A stretch of DNA of 56,581 nucleotides. Source: Zoogloeaceae bacterium. GTDB lineage: Bacteria > Pseudomonadota > Gammaproteobacteria > Burkholderiales > Rhodocyclaceae. Position numbers and translations under genes: made by a program. The stretch is from the NCBI GenBank assembly GCA_016791005.1, contig JAEUNY010000112.1:1-56581 (forward strand), read 5' to 3'. Shown piece by piece: positions 52,865 through 56,581 of the stretch. A model generated the notes under the pieces. The model had not been told where the DNA came from, did no database searches, and saw only the letters and a program-made list of their open reading frames with translations. Position 1 is the stretch's first letter; each line of letters opens with the position of its first letter.

Positions 52865-53519
52865 GACGGGGCCGCTGGGAATTTTTGGCGGCACTTTTGA
52901 CCCGATCCACCTGGGCCACCTGCGCTTGGCCGACGAGGCGCGGGAGGCCCTCGGCCTGGCCCGGATCCGGCTCATCCCCTCGGGCCGCCCGCCCCACCGG
53001 GAGGCACCAGGATCCTCGCCGGAAGATCGCCTGGCCATGGCTCGCCTCGCGGTTGCCGGAAATCCGGCGCTCGAGGTGGATGACGGCGAGGTCCTGGCGC
53101 CGCGGACCAGCTACACCATCCTCACCCTGGAACGGCTGCGGGCGGAGCAGGGGCCGGCGCGGCCGCTGGTGCTGCTCCTCGGCGCCGATGCCTTTGAGGG
53201 CCTGCCGTCCTGGCATCGCTGGACGGAGTTATTTGAGTTCACCCACATCGCCGTAGCCAATCGGCCGGGCTTTGCGCCCCACGGCCGACGCTGGCCGGGC
53301 GTTCTGTCTCCTGCCCTCGAGGAAGCCTGCCGGGAGCGCCTGGCAAATGCCCCCGCCCTGGCGGCGTCGCCTGCGGGTCGGGTAGTCGCCTTCGACATGA
53401 CGCCGCTGGCCATTTCCGCTTCGGACATCCGGGCCCGGATCCGGGGCGGCACGAGCGCCCGTTATCTGTTGCCCGAAGCCGTTCTGGACTATATTCAAAC
53501 CCACCACCTGTACCGATGA
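52857..53519 (+). CDS. nadD: Nicotinate-nucleotide adenylyltransferase
   Basis: Makes deamido-NAD from nicotinate mononucleotide and ATP. The 220 residues start GPLGIFGGTFDPIHLGHLRL, the nucleotidyltransferase T/HxGH signature, with a later ISASDIRARI motif. The GTG at 52857 has GGAG upstream and overlaps the preceding stop (GTGGCTGA). It heads the nadD-rsfS-rlmH-maf-rng run common in beta- and gammaproteobacteria. Confidence 0.95.
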   Translation: MAETGPLGIFGGTFDPIHLGHLRLADEAREALGLARIRLIPSGRPPHREAPGSSPEDRLAMARLAVAGNPALEVDDGEVLAPRTSYTILTLERLRAEQGPARPLVLLLGADAFEGLPSWHRWTELFEFTHIAVANRPGFAPHGRRWPGVLSPALEEACRERLANAPALAASPAGRVVAFDMTPLAISASDIRARIRGGTSARYLLPEAVLDYIQTHHLYR

Positions 53520-53562
53520 CGGGCCATTCCCCGCGCCCGCCGGTCGTCACCCCAAGGATCTG

Positions 53563-53913
53563 ATGGATATTCGCAAGCTGCAGAAGATCGTCGTCTCCGC
53601 CCTTGAAGACATCAAGGCCAAGGAGATCGAAATCATCAATACCACCAAGCTCACGGCGCTGTTCGACCGCATCGTGATCGCCAGCGCCGATTCCGGGCGG
53701 CAGACCCGGGCCCTGGCCCGCCACGTCCAGGAAAAGGTCAAGGAAGCCGGCGGCGACGTGGTGAGCGTCGAAGGCGAAGACAGCGGCGAATGGGTGCTGG
53801 TGGACCTCGGCGCGGTCGTGGTGCACATCATGCAGCCGGCGGTGCGCAGCTACTACAACCTGGAAGAGCTGTGGTCCACCACGCCCGCCCAGCGGCGCAA
53901 GCTGTCCGCCTGA
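53563..53913 (+). CDS. rsfS: Ribosomal silencing factor RsfS
   Basis: Binds uL14 and blocks joining of ribosomal subunits under starvation. The 116 residues show the family pattern: [56 protein letters not shown] and [11 protein letters not shown]. Length is normal. It is 43 bases after nadD. Confidence 0.96.
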   Translation: MDIRKLQKIVVSALEDIKAKEIEIINTTKLTALFDRIVIASADSGRQTRALARHVQEKVKEAGGDVVSVEGEDSGEWVLVDLGAVVVHIMQPAVRSYYNLEELWSTTPAQRRKLSA

Positions 53914-53938
53914 CCTCATCCTCGGTGCGGATTCCCCG

Positions 53939-54409
53939 GTGCGGCTGATCCTGGTTGCGGTGGGCACCCGCATGCCCGCCTGGGTGAACGCCGGCTTCGA
54001 GGAATTCGCCCGGCGGATGCCCCGGGAACTGCCCCTCGACCTCGTCGAAATCAAGGCCGAACCACGCACTGGCGGCAAACCCGTCGACGCCCTGACGGTG
54101 GCGGAGGCCGCCCGTATCCAGGCCGCTCTGCCGACAGGAGTCCGGCGGGTGATCCTCGACGAGCGGGGCGACGACCTCACCACCCGCGCGCTGGCCACGC
54201 GACTGGAGGCGTGGCGCCTGGACGGCCGCGACGTCGCGCTCATCGTCGGCGGGCCGGATGGCCTCGACCCCGCCCTCAAGTCAACAGCGGACGAGCGGAT
54301 TCGGCTATCCAGCCTCACCCTCCCCCACGCCCTGGTGCGGCCGCTGCTCGCCGAGGCCCTCTACCGCGCCTGGACCCTCCTCAAGAATCATCCCTACCAT
54401 CGGGAATGA
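53939..54409 (+). CDS. rlmH: 23S rRNA pseudouridine-1915 N3-methyltransferase
   Basis: SPOUT methyltransferase acting on 70S ribosomes. The 156 residues begin [20 protein letters not shown] with a GTG start and include [22 protein letters not shown] and the C-terminal [20 protein letters not shown] and [15 protein letters not shown], all RlmH marks. It follows rsfS by 25 bases. RlmH and RsfS both act on ribosomes and are usually paired. Confidence 0.96.
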   Translation: MRLILVAVGTRMPAWVNAGFEEFARRMPRELPLDLVEIKAEPRTGGKPVDALTVAEAARIQAALPTGVRRVILDERGDDLTTRALATRLEAWRLDGRDVALIVGGPDGLDPALKSTADERIRLSSLTLPHALVRPLLAEALYRAWTLLKNHPYHRE

Positions 54410-54504
54410 GCCGCCCCGGGGCGACGTGGATCAACGGCCCGTGGACGCCGACGGGATTTGCTCCGTATTATCGAAGTTGGCGAAGCCCATTAGAAAAAAT
54501 CAAA

Positions 54505-55122
54505 GTGAGCACCCTCGAGCCACACATCTACCTTGCCTCCAACAGCCCGCGCCGGCGGGATTTGCTCCACCAGATCCATGTGCGTTTCGAAACCCTCCTG
54601 TTTCGCAGTCCCGGCCGGCCGGACCACGACATCTCCGAGGACGTCCTCCCTGGCGAAGACCCCGTGGCCTATGTGCGACGGGTGGCGCGGGCAAAGTCGG
54701 AAGGCGGATTTCGCCGCATCGCCTGGCGGGGAAAGCGCGTCCAGCCCGTGCTGGCCGCGGACACCACCCTGGAGCTCGACGGCCAGATCATCGGCAAGCC
54801 CGACAATCCCGCCCATGCGGAAGCCATCCTTCGCCAGCTGAGCGGGCGCACCCACCAGGTGCTCACCTCGGTTTCCCTCACCGACGGGACGCGCACCCTG
54901 GAGCGGCTTTCGGTCAGCGAAGTCCAGTTCCGCCCCATCGAAGATGACGAGATTCGCCGCTACGTGGCGACCGGCGAGCCCCTCGACAAAGCCGGGGCCT
55001 ATGGCATCCAGGGCCGGGCGGCGATTTTCGTCGAGCAGATTCGTGGCAGCTACACCGGCATTGTCGGCCTGCCCCTCTTCGAGACCGCGGGCCTCCTGCG
55101 GGAGATCGGGTTTCCGTTCTGA
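54505..55122 (+). CDS. maf: Maf-family nucleoside triphosphate pyrophosphatase
   Basis: House-cleaning pyrophosphatase, probably for dTTP/UTP by its position next to rng. The 205 residues have YLASNSPRRRDLLHQI at the start, VLAADTTLELDGQIIGKP with the catalytic aspartate, and GEPLDKAGAYGIQG. I chose the GTG at 54505; the ribosome site before it is weak and the start could be a few codons away. A 95-base gap separates it from rlmH. Confidence 0.92.
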   Translation: MSTLEPHIYLASNSPRRRDLLHQIHVRFETLLFRSPGRPDHDISEDVLPGEDPVAYVRRVARAKSEGGFRRIAWRGKRVQPVLAADTTLELDGQIIGKPDNPAHAEAILRQLSGRTHQVLTSVSLTDGTRTLERLSVSEVQFRPIEDDEIRRYVATGEPLDKAGAYGIQGRAAIFVEQIRGSYTGIVGLPLFETAGLLREIGFPF

Positions 55123-55139
55123 CCAACCCCAAACCCCCT

Positions 55140-56581
55140 ATGGCCCAGGAATTTCTCGTCAATTTCACCCCCCAGGAAACCCGCGTTGCCCTCATGGAGC
55201 AGGGGGTGGTCCAGGAACTCCACGTCGAACGGATTTCCAGCCGGGGCATCGTCGGCAACATCTATCTCGGCCGGGTGGTGCGCGTCCTGCCCGGAATGCA
55301 GTCGGCGTTCATCGACATTGGCCTGGAACGCACGGCCTTTCTCCATGTGGCGGACATCTGGAGCGAACGCCATGCCGGCGACTCGCCCAAGCCGATCGAG
55401 CGAATTCTTGCGGAAGGCCAGAACCTGATGGTTCAGGTGCTCAAGGATCCCCTCGGCACCAAGGGCGCCCGCCTCTCGACCCAGATCAGCATCGCCGGTC
55501 GCATGCTGGTCTACCTCCCTCAGGAAAAGCACATCGGCATTTCCCAGCGGATCGAAAGCGAGGCCCGCCGGGAACTCCTGCGCAATCGGGTCACCCAGTT
55601 GGTGCCGCCCGAGGAGCCCGGGGGATTCATTGTGCGCACCATGGCGGAGCTGGCCTCCGACGAGGAGCTGGCGGCCGATATCAATTACCTGCGCAAGCTG
55701 TGGACCGAGATTCAGTCCCGCGCCACCGGCGCCACGCCCCCCGAAGTGCTCTACCAGGACCTGACCCTGGGCCAGCGGGTGTTGCGGGATCTGGTGGGGG
55801 AGGAAACCGGGCGGATCGTGGTGGATTCGCGGGAGAACTTCCAGAAGCTTTCGGCCTTTGCCCAGGAGTACATGCCCAAGGTCCTGCCGCTGCTTTCCCA
55901 TTACACCGGCGAGCGGCCGCTCTTCGATCTCTACAACGTCGAGGACGAAATCCAGCGGGCCCTCGCCCGCCGGGTGGACCTCAAATCCGGCGGCTATCTG
56001 ATCATCGACCAGACCGAGGCGATGACCACCATCGACGTCAATACCGGCGGCTTCGTCGGATCCCGCAACTTCGACGACACCATCTTCAAGACCAATCTGG
56101 AAGCGGCACAGGCCATCGCCCGCCAGCTCCGCCTGCGCAACCTGGGCGGCATCATCATCGTCGACTTCATCGACATGGAGAACCCGGAGCACCGGGAGGC
56201 CGTCCTCGCCGAGTTTTCCAAGGCCCTCACGCGGGACCACACCAAGATGACCGTCAATGGTTTCACTGCCCTGGGCCTCGTCGAGATGACCCGCAAGCGG
56301 ACGCGAGAATCCCTCGCCCACCTGCTCTGCGAGTCCTGCCCCACCTGCGACGGCCGGGGCGAGGTCAAGACCGCCCGCACGGTCGCCTACGAGATCCTGC
56401 GGGAACTGCTAAGGGAAGCGCGCCAGTTCAACGCCCGGGAGTTCCGCGTGGTCGCCGCGCCGGTGGTGGTGGATCTCTTCCTCGAGGAAGAATCCCAGGC
56501 GCTGGCCATGCTCTCCGACTTCATTGACCGCACCATCTCCCTGCACGCGGAAACCAGCTACACCCAGGAGCAATTCGACAT
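55140..56581 (+). CDS. rng: Ribonuclease G (3' end outside the window)
   Basis: Endoribonuclease that matures the 5' end of 16S rRNA and decays some mRNAs. The visible 480 residues cover nearly the whole protein: the S1 domain start (IVGNIYLGRVVRVLPGMQSA), the catalytic region with LIIDQTEAMTTIDVNTGGFV and GGIIIVDFIDM (the metal-binding aspartates), and the zinc-link CPTCDGRGEVK. Only about the last 10 residues are cut off. The long RNase E C-terminal scaffold is absent, which fits RNase G. It starts 17 bases after maf. Confidence 0.96.
   Translation, partial: MAQEFLVNFTPQETRVALMEQGVVQELHVERISSRGIVGNIYLGRVVRVLPGMQSAFIDIGLERTAFLHVADIWSERHAGDSPKPIERILAEGQNLMVQVLKDPLGTKGARLSTQISIAGRMLVYLPQEKHIGISQRIESEARRELLRNRVTQLVPPEEPGGFIVRTMAELASDEELAADINYLRKLWTEIQSRATGATPPEVLYQDLTLGQRVLRDLVGEETGRIVVDSRENFQKLSAFAQEYMPKVLPLLSHYTGERPLFDLYNVEDEIQRALARRVDLKSGGYLIIDQTEAMTTIDVNTGGFVGSRNFDDTIFKTNLEAAQAIARQLRLRNLGGIIIVDFIDMENPEHREAVLAEFSKALTRDHTKMTVNGFTALGLVEMTRKRTRESLAHLLCESCPTCDGRGEVKTARTVAYEILRELLREARQFNAREFRVVAAPVVVDLFLEEESQALAMLSDFIDRTISLHAETSYTQEQFD

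Overview
The window looks like a chromosomal segment of a high-GC betaproteobacterium. The best guess is a member of the Rhodocyclales. This rests on housekeeping gene order and families (pyrR-pyrB-pseudo-pyrC, thrB followed by BPSS1780-family genes, nadD-rsfS-rlmH-maf-rng, and an lpdA with N-terminal lipoyl domains), not on any database match.

Positions 1-23150 are accessory DNA. Two integrative elements appear to sit in tandem at one tRNA-Ala(CGC) gene (23136-23211, minus strand). Element 1 (left edge to 6882) resembles a P4-like satellite. It has a P4-type integrase, an AlpA-like regulator, a C4-like antisense RNA upstream of small genes, and a primase-helicase. An IS3-family insertion sequence lies at the left edge. 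Element 2 (6868-23150, about 16.3 kb) lies between two perfect 15-bp copies of the tRNA 3' end. It carries its own P4-type integrase beside the tRNA, a second unrelated-type tyrosine recombinase, a UPF0175/DUF3368 toxin-antitoxin pair whose toxin is broken, and an eleven-gene minus-strand operon (18839 down to 8487).

That operon is the main candidate for an undescribed system. It encodes a membrane-anchored AAA ATPase, a CbbX/SpoVK-like AAA+ ATPase, a VirD4/TraD-like ATPase, several single-span membrane proteins, two paralogous secreted proteins, a predicted lipoprotein and a 42-residue membrane peptide. No relaxase, VirB4 or mating-pore gene accompanies it. The parts suggest an envelope-spanning machine, but its job is unknown.

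From 23258 on the content is core genome. The minus strand carries sua5, purK, purE, folD and a FixLJ-type two-component system. Divergent from it is the pyruvate dehydrogenase operon aceE-aceF-lpdA, preceded by a 1-kb regulatory gap with a perfect palindrome. Then follow phrB (minus) and the plus-strand run yqgE-ruvX-pyrR-pyrB-pyrC', in which the dihydroorotase has lost its metal ligands. Next come small envelope or unknown genes, an HhH protein and an RND efflux pair (all minus). The window ends with a plus-strand series: a DUF2782 gene, thrB, two BPSS1780-family membrane proteins, nadD, rsfS, rlmH, maf and rng, the last cut by the window edge.
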